NCBI GenBank assembly: GCA_002843155.1
Contig: PGZD01000018.1
Span: 1 to 39,363, forward strand
DNA from: Gammaproteobacteria bacterium HGW-Gammaproteobacteria-3
GTDB taxonomy: Bacteria; Pseudomonadota; Gammaproteobacteria; Methylococcales; Methylomonadaceae
DNA length: 39,363 nucleotides
Reading direction: 5' to 3'
The notes under the pieces are model-generated. The model was not told the DNA's origin. It ran no database searches and saw only the letters and a list, made by a program, of their open reading frames with translations. The number at the start of each line of letters is the position of its first letter. Position 1 is the stretch's first letter. This document shows positions 15,168 through 23,842 of the stretch, one piece after another. Position numbers and translations under genes: made by a program.

Positions 15168-17294
15168 TTATACTTTTATGGTTCGCGGCAAAAAAACTCG
15201 AAAGGTAGTGCCTTCGCCTGGATTCGAGTCACAACCGAGGGTGCCTCCCAACTCATCGACCAGGGTTTTGACGATAGTGAGCCCCAACCCGGAATGACCT
15301 TCGCCTTTGCTGCTTGTGACAGGCTTGAACAAGTTATTTTTAATGTCATCGGAAAGCCCCGGCCCATCATCTGTTATGCGTATTTCGATGCAGCACTGGC
15401 TACCTAAATAAACGCGGTCCCTGGTTATCAGGGTTATATTACCACCATCAACCAAAGCTTCCGAGGCATTTTTCACCAGGTTGGTCAACACCTGTTTTAA
15501 TTTGGCCGAGTTGATTGCTATTAGCGGCAGCTTGTCATCAAGCTTTAATTGCACTTCGATGTTTCGGGCCGAAAACAGGCCGCCTTGAAATAAAGCCACA
15601 AGGTTTTGAACGAGCTGGTTGATATCGGCGCCATTGTCTTCGGAAGTGCTGTCTTCCGGCGCGTCCTGCAAGCGCAGAACGATAGCCCCGACGCGCTGAA
15701 TTTCCTCTTGAATCAGTTTGATTTCGGCAGGGCTCTGTTCACCCAGTTTCATGCCCAGCAAATACAGGTAGTTGTTGATGATACTTAAAGGATTATTGAT
15801 TTCGTGGCTTATTTTTTTGGCATGTAATTGAAAATCGGAACGGGTCGCGGCCATGCCGTCCTGAATACTTTGCGCCATACGCTTATGCATTGAAATGGCC
15901 GCCGCCGCTTGCCCCGCAAATAGATTGATCAGGCTTTGTTTGGTTTTTATTTTAGGGGCATCCTGGGCATTTAACGCAACCACGACAACCCCCAGACGAT
16001 CGGAACCCGACACCAAAGGGATAACCAACAAGCCTTGTGCAGCCAACAACTTTGCAAGCTGCCGGTCGATGATGGGCGCAGGGTCTTGCAGCGTGGCGCT
16101 GAAAGAATCCAGCATTTGGTTTTTCATCAAGGAGCTGGCCAGCAGACTGCGATTTTCCTGGACACTGATCGACAGCGTCGACAAAAGTTTTTCGGCTTCC
16201 TGTTCGCCGCACGAACAGGCTTCCAGCACATTGGTTTCAGGCTTATAGAGAAACACTACGGTTGCTTGAAAAGCGAACAGCACATTCATATCCCGCTGGA
16301 TCATCATAATGGTTTTGGCCAGTTTAACCGGCAATTCGTTGGCTTGGCTGATAGCGCCCAGCAGAGCGATACTTTTGACATGCTCGGCCAAGCGTTTTTG
16401 AATGACAGCCCTTTGTTCCTGCCGATTATATTTGCCGCCGCCCGCTTCAGGCTTGGCGCCGGCAAACCCCAAGCCAGTTGCCGTGGTTTCAACCTCGATT
16501 TTAATGTCGGACAGCAGGGTTTCGATCAAGGCTTGATTCAAACCGAACAGTGCGTGCGCGCGCGCAAATTGCTGTTGCTCGTTTTTGGCATCAATACGAC
16601 TGAGTTGGGCGGCCAGATTGATCAATTTAACTAACGGTGGGCTATCTAAAATAGCCTGGGCCGGTTGGTTTTGATAAAACACCGCAGCGCCCATAAATGA
16701 CCGGATATTCCAGGTTTCGATCAAATAGGCCGCTATTTCATTATGCGAAGCGCCCAAGGCTTTGACTTCCAGCGAGACGCCAATATCTTCTGAATGTTCG
16801 TTTAACAGTGCCGGGTATTCCTTTGGCAAGCAATGCAACAAAACCAATTGCCCAAGCCGGTGCAAAAGCCCTGCCAGATAGGCCTCGTCGGGCGCATCAT
16901 AGCCGGCCAACCTGGCCAGTCGGCGGGCGATATGGGCGCAGCTCAAAGACCGGTGCCAGATGACATCGAGCAACGCTTGCTGAGAGACAGAAATCTGGCT
17001 GAAAAAATGCTGCACCACGCTGGCCATGGCAATGGTTTTCAGCGTATTCAGCCCCAACACCACCAGGACGCGGTTCAAGTCTTTTAATTCCCCCCATTGC
17101 CGGTAAAAAGACGAGTTGGCCGCCGCCAATACTTTTGCACTGAGGCTGGCATCCTGGCCGATAATGTCGGCAAGGCCGTCGAAACTTAAATCCGGCTTCT
17201 GAAAAGCTTCGATCAAATCCACCAACACCAGCGGTATGGACGGAAGATTGTTGGCATCGGCGCGGGCCAGAATTTTTACTATTGCAGCGTCCAT
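15168..17294 (-). CDS. HDOD-GAF-histidine kinase
   Basis: A 708-residue soluble sensor. An HDOD domain (about 10-270; LPSIPLVLVDLIEAF, IIGQDASLSAKVLAAANSS) is followed by a GAF-like region (about 320-470). The kinase core has the phosphoacceptor H497 in HEINNPLS, N-box LTNLVKNASEAL, G1 box ITDDGPGLSDD and G2 box GEGHSGLGLTIVKTL. HDOD replaces the usual membrane sensor, so it should detect an intracellular signal. The REC-PAS-PAS-GGDEF-EAL protein encoded directly downstream is the obvious phosphotransfer target, linking this kinase to cyclic-di-GMP. A minus-strand TATAAT at 17431-17436 may be its promoter. Confidence 0.92.
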   Translation of the reverse strand: MDAAIVKILARADANNLPSIPLVLVDLIEAFQKPDLSFDGLADIIGQDASLSAKVLAAANSSFYRQWGELKDLNRVLVVLGLNTLKTIAMASVVQHFFSQISVSQQALLDVIWHRSLSCAHIARRLARLAGYDAPDEAYLAGLLHRLGQLVLLHCLPKEYPALLNEHSEDIGVSLEVKALGASHNEIAAYLIETWNIRSFMGAAVFYQNQPAQAILDSPPLVKLINLAAQLSRIDAKNEQQQFARAHALFGLNQALIETLLSDIKIEVETTATGLGFAGAKPEAGGGKYNRQEQRAVIQKRLAEHVKSIALLGAISQANELPVKLAKTIMMIQRDMNVLFAFQATVVFLYKPETNVLEACSCGEQEAEKLLSTLSISVQENRSLLASSLMKNQMLDSFSATLQDPAPIIDRQLAKLLAAQGLLVIPLVSGSDRLGVVVVALNAQDAPKIKTKQSLINLFAGQAAAAISMHKRMAQSIQDGMAATRSDFQLHAKKISHEINNPLSIINNYLYLLGMKLGEQSPAEIKLIQEEIQRVGAIVLRLQDAPEDSTSEDNGADINQLVQNLVALFQGGLFSARNIEVQLKLDDKLPLIAINSAKLKQVLTNLVKNASEALVDGGNITLITRDRVYLGSQCCIEIRITDDGPGLSDDIKNNLFKPVTSSKGEGHSGLGLTIVKTLVDELGGTLGCDSNPGEGTTFRVFLPRTIKV

Positions 17295-17430
17295 CGAGCG
17301 GCATCCTTGGAAGTTTGTCGGACAATAAAATTCTCAGCCTGACTTCTGTTTTGGAAGGTACATAAGAACGCTTATCCACTCTACGAAATGAGCGTATAGC
17401 GACATCAGGGTTAAAGACTGAATGGTTACA

Positions 17431-17436
17431 ATTATA
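17431..17436 (-). promoter_or_regulatory. Candidate -10 box for the HDOD kinase operon
   Basis: On the minus strand TATAAT occurs with a poor -35 (TTTCCC) 17 bp upstream. It would give a leader of roughly 130 nt before the kinase start at 17294. Confidence 0.3.
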
Positions 17437-17503
17437 GTACATTGCCAGTATTCGGGAAAAACATCGGTATACTTGCGTATAAACATGCAAAAACGCACAT
17501 TTT

Positions 17504-18115
17504 TTAAAGCCCGGTTAAATAGTCGAAGTCATCCGGAGTATCGATATCGAGCTCGGCTTCAGGCAAGGAAATTTTGATTACTTTTGCAGCGTATTCCTTC
17601 AATAGCCGTTTGGCGCCCTGATCACCTTCCAGTTTTCGCAGCGCCGGAAAAAATTCAGCCGGAAACAAAGCCGGAACGCCGACGCTCATGGAATATTCGC
17701 TGGCGACTATGCGGTCGGATTCATTTTGCCAGGCGGCCAATAAAGTTTGCAACTGTGCGACACTGATCAAAGGCTGGTCGCACAACAGAATCAGTACCGC
17801 CGAAGCTGATGGCGGCAATGTTTCGATACCGGCACGGAGCGATGACGCCACGCCTTGCCGCCAGTCGTTATTGACAACGGTCGTGACCGCATCCAATGCA
17901 ACGGCCGCCTGTATCGTTACCGCATGGGCACCCAGTACAACGATGACGCGTTCAGCTAGTAGAGACCGCAGTTTTTGCAGCGCATGCTCCAGCAAGGTCT
18001 GATTTTTCCATCGCGCTAATTGTTTAAGGGTACCTAAACGCTTTGATGCTCCGGCGGCAAGCACAATAGCGTAGACATTATCGGTAGTGGTAGCCGGAGA
18101 GAGCCTGGATAACAT
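17504..18115 (-). CDS. MobA/MocA-like nucleotidyltransferase
   Basis: A protein of about 203 residues with the MobA-like NTP-transferase fold. The nucleotide-binding loop is VLAAGASKRLG, followed by the lysine in TLKQLARW and the metal-binding block LILLCDQPLIS. MALIPALFP-like substrate residues appear as SVGVPALFPAEFF, and it ends ELDIDTPDDF. This pattern matches molybdenum cofactor cytidylyl/guanylyltransferases (MocA/MobA relatives), which transfer a nucleotide to molybdopterin for molybdenum hydroxylases. No such hydroxylase is encoded nearby, so the exact acceptor is unknown. I chose ATG 18115; an in-frame TTG at 18139 would add eight residues. The next minus-strand gene upstream, VTT, ends about 66 bp away. 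Confidence 0.85.
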   Translation of the reverse strand: MLSRLSPATTTDNVYAIVLAAGASKRLGTLKQLARWKNQTLLEHALQKLRSLLAERVIVVLGAHAVTIQAAVALDAVTTVVNNDWRQGVASSLRAGIETLPPSASAVLILLCDQPLISVAQLQTLLAAWQNESDRIVASEYSMSVGVPALFPAEFFPALRKLEGDQGAKRLLKEYAAKVIKISLPEAELDIDTPDDFDYLTGL

Positions 18116-18181
18116 ATGGGTTTCAATGCTTGTAAACAACGGGTTTTATTTTATAGGCATGATTTTATGGATAAAATTGCT

Positions 18182-18859
18182 TTAGTATTTGGTCTGATGG
18201 TATTTTTTTATAACTAATGGAGACAAGGCGAGCGTGGCAATTAATGCCAATGCAATAATAATATCAGGGCTGTATAATTCAGCAATTGAATTGATTTGTT
18301 CCAGCTTATTACCGCCGTTTGCATAAACCAGGGATGCCGGTATAACGCCTAACGCGGTACTGAATAAATATTTTTTGAATGAAATTCTGGAAATACCCGC
18401 CAGTATATTGATTAAAAAATACGGCACAACCATAATCAATCGCAGCGTTAAAAAATAATAAAAACCATTTTTTTCAACTTCATATTCAATTTTCTTGATT
18501 CGTTCATAAAAAATCTCCTCAAAGGTGTCTTTAAAAGCATATCTGCTGACTGAAAATCCCACTAAACAGGCTAGAATTGTGGCAGCAATATTGTAAATGG
18601 CGCCTAAATAAAAACCAAAGAAAAAACCGCTGAGCATTTTTATAATCGCTGCAAAAGGAACCGGTGAATTAATTAAAACAATACAAGATACGAAAAAGAA
18701 AAATACCGATAAGCTGTAGTTTTTTGTTATAAATTCATTTATAAATAACTTATTGCTCTTGAATGACTCTAGTGTCATAGAGTCGAAAAAAAACAGAGAC
18801 ATCACCAGCACTAAAAAAAGCATAAAAGCCAGTTTATTTTTCTGCTTTAAGGCTAGCAT
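18182..18859 (-). CDS. TVP38/TMEM64-family (VTT domain) membrane protein
   Basis: A 225-residue protein with about six hydrophobic segments. The VTT/SNARE-associated signature is clear: MLSGFFFGFYLGAIYNIAATILACLVGFSVSRY, then LTLRLIMVVPYFLINILAGISRISFKKYLFSTALGVIPASLVYANGG. The family belongs to the DedA superfamily, whose members scramble or flip lipids across the inner membrane. The specific role here is unknown. The gene is conspicuously AT-rich, with many Lys, Ile, Phe and Asn codons, unlike its roughly 50% GC neighbours, and a gene-poor repeat-bearing stretch lies directly upstream. Both suggest recent acquisition. Confidence 0.88.
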   Translation of the reverse strand: MLALKQKNKLAFMLFLVLVMSLFFFDSMTLESFKSNKLFINEFITKNYSLSVFFFFVSCIVLINSPVPFAAIIKMLSGFFFGFYLGAIYNIAATILACLVGFSVSRYAFKDTFEEIFYERIKKIEYEVEKNGFYYFLTLRLIMVVPYFLINILAGISRISFKKYLFSTALGVIPASLVYANGGNKLEQINSIAELYSPDIIIALALIATLALSPLVIKKYHQTKY

Positions 18860-19480
18860 ATTGATTTTTTCTAATGTATGTGAAAGATAGGTTTACAGTT
18901 GCATCATCACAAGCATAAATGCTCCTGATCTTTAAATTTTCTTCATCTTGCCTGACAGGGCACCGAGTAAAATTTGACCCGGTTATCTGCTTGTTCTTAA
19001 GCCATAAACTAATAGCATAAAAGTATGAATTTAATGTGACGGCCGTCGATAAGTTAAATAACTTTCAGCATTTTCATACCCATTCAATCAGCAAACCAAA
19101 TCAATTAGGTCTACCCAGCACCTGAATTAGCTATGATTTTGAATTACAGCTAATGACCTGCGGAATTTAACTGCTGGGCGTGACGCGGATTTTCATCGCA
19201 TCCAAACCTTGACACGTAACGACTGTTTGCTTCCTTGGATCAACCGGGCGTTTCCCTGTTTGAAGGTTTGGTCTTCGTTTATCGCTTAGGTTTACCTAAG
19301 TTCCTACAACGGCACGCAATTTGCGGAAACCCGATTCATCGGTCGAACAACGTCTGTTTGCGCGGAACTTATTCGACCTAATAATTGCATGGCTTTTGCT
19401 CAACATCCAGGACACAAGTACCTTTGAATGCACAGATACGGGCAAAAACAGGAAGTTGCTGTCGGCTGACGGAAGCACCC
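18860..19480. other. Gene-free interval (621 bp)
   Basis: I find no convincing gene here. The short ORFs on both strands lack ribosome-binding sites and family resemblance. It contains a 65-bp palindromic repeat (19114-19178) and a 9-bp inverted repeat, CCAAACCTT at 19202-19210 against 19263-19271. It may be a degraded insertion beside the AT-rich VTT gene. Confidence 0.5.
19114..19178. repeat. 65-bp palindromic element, copy 1
   Basis: The ends CCCAGCACCTGAATT and AATTTAACTGCTGGG form imperfect inverted repeats around a nested inner hairpin (GCTATGATT-TTG-AATTACAGC). It aligns without gaps to 29492-29556, with 56 of 65 bases identical. Both copies are followed by CGTGAC. I infer a dispersed MITE or REP-like element. 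Confidence 0.75.
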
Positions 19481-22400
19481 TCAGAAAACGACTTCCTGAT
19501 CAAAAATACCTTTCAAATAACTCATGCCGTTAGGTTTTTTAGCCATTTGCAGTTGTGCTTTGATGCGTTTTTGCACGGCTTCGACATGAGAAATCACACC
19601 GACTTTTTTACCTTGACTGTGCAGGGCTTCCAGGGTCGAGATCACCACATACAAGGTTTCGGCATCAAGGCTGCCAAAACCTTCATCGAGAAATAACGAG
19701 TCCACCGACTGGCCGTTACTGGCCAGTTCCGAAAGCGCCAGCGCCAGCGCCAGGCTCACGACAAAGCTCTCGCCACCTGATAGCGTCTTGGGCAGGCGCC
19801 GGGTATTGTGCTGAAAAGTATCTTCAATTTCCAGCGCCAGCCCCTGATCACTGGGCATTTGTCTCAAGTAATAGCGACCGCTGATTTTTTCCAGCGTCTG
19901 ATTGGCTTTAGCCAATAATTTATCGGCCATTTTGACTTGTACCCGGCGGCGAAATACGGCTCCGTGTTCTGCATCCAATTGTTGTACTTCGCCCAGGCAT
20001 TCTTGCAGAATTTCCTGTTGTGCGATCTGTTTACTGGTTAGTGTTTCGTATTTTTGCCGCAGCAATTCCTGTTGTCCGAGCAGCCGTTCGAGGCGCTGAA
20101 TCTCATGTCCGGCAATGTCAGTTTTTTCGGCCAGGACTTTTAATTCAAAGCTGATATCGGCATCTGAAGCATCCGTTGATAGTTGCGCCTGTTGATTGGC
20201 CAGTCGGGCCTGCTCTTGCTGAAGCTCCGCCGTCACGCTTTCGAGTTCGCCGGTCAATTTCAGTAATTGCTGTTCCAGTTCGGGTTTGCGCTCGACTAAA
20301 TGAAGCAAGCCGATCAATTCATTCACGTCAGCCAATCCGCTATGCTGGATTTTTTGTTGCAAGGTTTCACGTAATAAAGCCTCGTCATGGTCTTGCTGTC
20401 CCAACACACGCTCTTTTTCGGCTATCAGTTTCTGCTTTTCAATCAAGGCCAGATGTAACCCGGCCTGCTCTTCCTGCTGCAATAGATTTCCGGCAATTTC
20501 GAGCTTTTGCTTGAGTTCGGCCAGAATGGTTTGGCTGGCGGCTATTTTTTCATCCAGCGCGGCCAACTCGGAAACCAGGTTTTTACGGCGCAAAGCATAG
20601 CTTTGATAATCCTGGCGGCGCAGGTTCATGCGTTCGAAAAAAGCATCCTCCTTGCCTTTGGCCGGCATTTTTTCATTCATTTGCGCCAATTGTTCAGTCA
20701 CTTTGAGCGTCAGTTCTTTTTCATCCTGCTGGAGCTGCGCCAGAGTTTGCGCTTGTTTTTCCAATTCATCGGGGCGTCCCTGGCGCTGGCTTTCAAGCGT
20801 CTCTGCGGTGTTTTTGGAGGAAAGTACCAAGGCTTCGTGCCGAGCGATCAATTGCTTTATTTTTTCGATATTTTTTTGTTTCAAGCGGTATTTTTTAGCC
20901 AACAGCGTGATATTTTTCAGCTCGCTTTGCTGCGTTTTCAGCAGCTTTTTCATCTTCCGGCTGTTATTGATGTCCAGATCTTCGCTGACCGCATTCAGCC
21001 TGTTGCACAAGGTCAGCCACTGGGAAAGTAATTGCGCGGTGCGTTGCTGATTGGCCTGATTGATCTCACTTTGCCGCTGCGCTGATCTGATCTCAAGACC
21101 AACCCGTTCGATACCGGCGGCAAGGGCTTGTACTTTAGCGCGCTGGTCCGCCAGTGCTCGTTTTGAGTCGGTTGCTTTCGGCGGCTTTTGGACATAAGGA
21201 TGCGTCAGCGAACCACACAACGGGCACGGTTTGCCTTCTATCAGATGCTGCCTGTCCGCCGCCATTTTAGCCAACAGGTTTTCATTGACAATAGCTTTCT
21301 CCAAGGCTTTTCTGATGTTGTCTTCACGCCTTAAATCGTCTTTCAGGCGCGTCAACCCAGTCTGCAATTGTGCTGTGGACTGCTCTTCGCGTTCACGGCG
21401 CAAGCCGAACAATCCCAATCGGCGGCGCGTCAGTCGCGCATGGGCGCGGCTGAGTTGATACAATTCCTGAAAGTCGGCAATGCGTTCTTGCTGGTCACGC
21501 AGCAGCTCATTTATTTGCCCGGCATCTCTCCCTAAAGCCAGTCCTTCCAGTTTTTGCTCGTCAATCTGTAATTTGAGTTTCAGCCGGGCTATTTTCCGGG
21601 TCGATTTTTGGAGTGTCGCGGTATTTTTATCGAAGGCGGAACGGTTGTCTTGCAGCCATTTCGCAGCCGATTTTTGGGTTGCGGTCAAGGTGGCTATTTG
21701 CGTTCTCAGATTTTTCAATTTTCCGGTTTCAGGAAAATTTTCCAGTAAATTTTTATCGATGACATGCGCTTCAAGCCAGGCATCAACGGTCGTCAAAGCC
21801 GCCTGCTTTTCATTGCGCTGTTTTTCGGAAGAATGCAACAGGTGGGTTTCCGATTGTTTCTCCAGCGTGTACAGCGCAACTTTTTCCTTTTCAGCGGCTA
21901 TCGCCGCTTGTTGTTCGGCCACGGATTTAACCGACGCCTGAGTTTCAGGCGCGGCGCTGCCGTCTGAGACCGCCAGCTTGTCCTGGATCTGTCGGCATTC
22001 ATTGCGGTAGGCGGCAAGCGTTACCCTGGTTTCTTCAATGTCCTGTTTGCTGCGTTCCAGTTGGGCGCAATCTTCCTGATAAGCCAAAGCGCCTTGTCCT
22101 GCGGCAATTTTATCGCATTGGTCCTGCTCGACTTTGAGCTGTAACTGAAGGTTTTGTTGTTTATCCGTTAATGCGGCAATACGTTGCTCGATAGCGGCAA
22201 TCTGCCGACACTGGCTGTGCTGTTGTTCCAGTGTTGTCTGCTGCTGTTTGAATTCGACCAACTGTTCGTTAAAATCCACCAGATCTTGTTCGGATGCCGC
22301 CAGTTGTTCAGGTTCGAGTAATTCCAGAGACGACAATTCTTCGTTCAACAAATCCAGTACAGCCTGTGCTTCATCGGTTTTGGCGATAACAGCGTTTTTA

Positions 22401-22948
22401 TAATCGCTGTAAACGTCGGTGCTGATAATTTTTTCCAGTATATCCAGGCGCTCGTTATCCAGCGCATTCAGAAAAGCGGCAAAATCGCCCTGCGCCAACA
22501 TAATCGAGCGGGTAAAATTACGGAAATTCATGCCGGTAATTTCGCTGATACGCTGGCACACGGTTTCGGCTGTTTCGGCTAAAATTTCATCTTCACCGGT
22601 GATGCGCATCAATTTCATTTTGGGCGCGAGTAAGCGCCCGGTCGGCTCGTTTTTTTCACGCTGCACCGACCAGTTTGCCTGATAAATATCCTCACCCGTC
22701 GCAAATTCGACTTGCGCATACGACTCGGTGGTATTGCGGGTCATCACATGCTGCGCGGGCCGATCAAAACGATAGGTTTCACCATACAGACCCAAGGTAA
22801 GCGCGTCGAGAATGGATGATTTACCGGAACCGTTAGGGCCTGTTATCGCGAACACGCCGGTATCGGCAAACGGGGGCTGCCTGAAGTCGATATGATTTTC
22901 GCCTTCCACCGAATTGATATTTTTAAAATGAAGCGAGAGTATTTTCAT
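19481..22948 (-). CDS. sbcC: SbcC, ATPase/SMC subunit of the SbcCD nuclease
   Basis: A 1155-residue Rad50-type protein, somewhat longer than E. coli SbcC (1048). The N-terminus has MKILSLHFKNINSVEGENHIDF and Walker A GPNGSGKSS. Long heptad-rich coiled coils flank a zinc hook CPLC at C575-C578, almost exactly mid-protein. The C-terminus has the ABC signature LSGGESF, Walker B DSLFLDEGFGSLD and an ISHVEAV H-loop. With SbcD it forms the ATP-dependent nuclease that cleaves DNA hairpins and palindromes and processes blocked ends. The usual upstream partner gene sbcD is not in this window; the upstream gene is an MlaC homologue separated by a MITE-like element. Complete and apparently intact. Confidence 0.95.
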   Translation of the reverse strand: MKILSLHFKNINSVEGENHIDFRQPPFADTGVFAITGPNGSGKSSILDALTLGLYGETYRFDRPAQHVMTRNTTESYAQVEFATGEDIYQANWSVQREKNEPTGRLLAPKMKLMRITGEDEILAETAETVCQRISEITGMNFRNFTRSIMLAQGDFAAFLNALDNERLDILEKIISTDVYSDYKNAVIAKTDEAQAVLDLLNEELSSLELLEPEQLAASEQDLVDFNEQLVEFKQQQTTLEQQHSQCRQIAAIEQRIAALTDKQQNLQLQLKVEQDQCDKIAAGQGALAYQEDCAQLERSKQDIEETRVTLAAYRNECRQIQDKLAVSDGSAAPETQASVKSVAEQQAAIAAEKEKVALYTLEKQSETHLLHSSEKQRNEKQAALTTVDAWLEAHVIDKNLLENFPETGKLKNLRTQIATLTATQKSAAKWLQDNRSAFDKNTATLQKSTRKIARLKLKLQIDEQKLEGLALGRDAGQINELLRDQQERIADFQELYQLSRAHARLTRRRLGLFGLRREREEQSTAQLQTGLTRLKDDLRREDNIRKALEKAIVNENLLAKMAADRQHLIEGKPCPLCGSLTHPYVQKPPKATDSKRALADQRAKVQALAAGIERVGLEIRSAQRQSEINQANQQRTAQLLSQWLTLCNRLNAVSEDLDINNSRKMKKLLKTQQSELKNITLLAKKYRLKQKNIEKIKQLIARHEALVLSSKNTAETLESQRQGRPDELEKQAQTLAQLQQDEKELTLKVTEQLAQMNEKMPAKGKEDAFFERMNLRRQDYQSYALRRKNLVSELAALDEKIAASQTILAELKQKLEIAGNLLQQEEQAGLHLALIEKQKLIAEKERVLGQQDHDEALLRETLQQKIQHSGLADVNELIGLLHLVERKPELEQQLLKLTGELESVTAELQQEQARLANQQAQLSTDASDADISFELKVLAEKTDIAGHEIQRLERLLGQQELLRQKYETLTSKQIAQQEILQECLGEVQQLDAEHGAVFRRRVQVKMADKLLAKANQTLEKISGRYYLRQMPSDQGLALEIEDTFQHNTRRLPKTLSGGESFVVSLALALALSELASNGQSVDSLFLDEGFGSLDAETLYVVISTLEALHSQGKKVGVISHVEAVQKRIKAQLQMAKKPNGMSYLKGIFDQEVVF

Positions 22949-22968
22949 TGACTGACTGTGGTACCGGC

Positions 22969-23077
22969 TAGTACAGCACCTTTTTTATATTGACGGGCAA
23001 ATATCCAAAAAACCACCTGACGATTCATGCATTTGTTAGAGACAACAACTCTCATAAGAAAAATGGATGCTGTACTA
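22969..23077. mobile_element. 109-bp MITE-like element upstream of sbcC
   Basis: A perfect 10-bp terminal inverted repeat, TAGTACAGCA at 22969-22978 and TGCTGTACTA at 23068-23077, bounds a non-coding AT-rich interior. Weaker similarity continues inward (15 of the first 20 positions match). TA at each outer end would fit a TA target duplication, as made by IS630/mariner-type transposases, but that family assignment is a guess. It ends 21 bp before the sbcC start and so lies in its promoter region. Confidence 0.5.
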
Positions 23078-23146
23078 AAGCTTAGCTTTTCTATTTGAAC
23101 CGGCTTATTAAGGCTCCATTGCCTGCAAAACAATAAAGCTTTTATT

Positions 23147-23770
23147 TTAAAGCCTGGTTTTGGTGTTTTTATCGATCAGCGTTTGAATGACACCTTCAAT
23201 CGAGCCGGTTTGGGCTATATCCTGATTGAATGAAGAGCGATAATTGGTCACCAGGCTGATACCTTCAATGATGATGTCGTAAACTTTCCATTCGCCGTTT
23301 TTATTGAGCAACATGCGATAGCTGATATTGACCGGTTGCTGCCCCGGCTGATGCACCAGGGTTTTTACGAGAGTTTTCCGGTCATTTTGCTCATCGTTGT
23401 AAGGGCTGAAAGTGACGCTCCAGTTTTTGTATTCGACGAAGGCTTTAGTATAGGTGCGCACCAGTAAAATTTTAAATTCCTTCATAAAACGCTGCCTTTG
23501 TTCCGGCGTGGTTTTACGGATGTTTTTGCCCAAAACCAGCATCGACACCCGGGGCATGTCGACAAATTGAGTGACAATGCCGTCAACGAATTGAGTCGCT
23601 TTGCCAAAGTCGTTTTGATACTCCGGTTGTTTCAGCGTTTGCTTGATTTGTTCGGAACTTGTTTCGATGACTTGTTGCGCTTTGGCCGTGTCTTCAGCGG
23701 CAAAGCTTAGCCCGGACACGGCGGTAAAGCTGAAAAAGGCCATGAGTAACAACAAAGGTCTGGTGAACAT
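23147..23770 (-). CDS. MlaC/Ttg2D-family periplasmic phospholipid-binding protein
   Basis: A protein of about 207 residues with a Sec signal peptide (MFTRPLLLLMAFFSFTAVSGLSFA). The MlaC/toluene-tolerance fold is recognisable from FVDGIVTQFVDMPRVSMLVLGKNIRKTTPEQRQRFMKEFKILLVRTYTKAFVEY and the later NGEWKVYDIIIEGISLVTNYRSSF. The family carries phospholipids through the periplasm for the Mla pathway; related HpnM proteins occur in hopanoid clusters. No MlaFEDB or hopanoid genes are adjacent, so it is an orphan here. I chose ATG 23770 because GGAG lies seven bases upstream; an upstream TTG at 23782 contains that Shine-Dalgarno and is unlikely. Confidence 0.88.
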   Translation of the reverse strand: MFTRPLLLLMAFFSFTAVSGLSFAAEDTAKAQQVIETSSEQIKQTLKQPEYQNDFGKATQFVDGIVTQFVDMPRVSMLVLGKNIRKTTPEQRQRFMKEFKILLVRTYTKAFVEYKNWSVTFSPYNDEQNDRKTLVKTLVHQPGQQPVNISYRMLLNKNGEWKVYDIIIEGISLVTNYRSSFNQDIAQTGSIEGVIQTLIDKNTKTRL

Positions 23771-23842
23771 ATCAATCTCCAAAAAGGTAAAAAAACAATA
23801 GCCTAGTATGACCTAGAGCCATGACACTAGTCTATCGATAAT

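Noticed and set aside
22945-23133. 62-codon minus-strand ORF overlapping the sbcC start
   Set aside because: It runs through the MITE-like element, has no ribosome-binding site and looks like nothing known.
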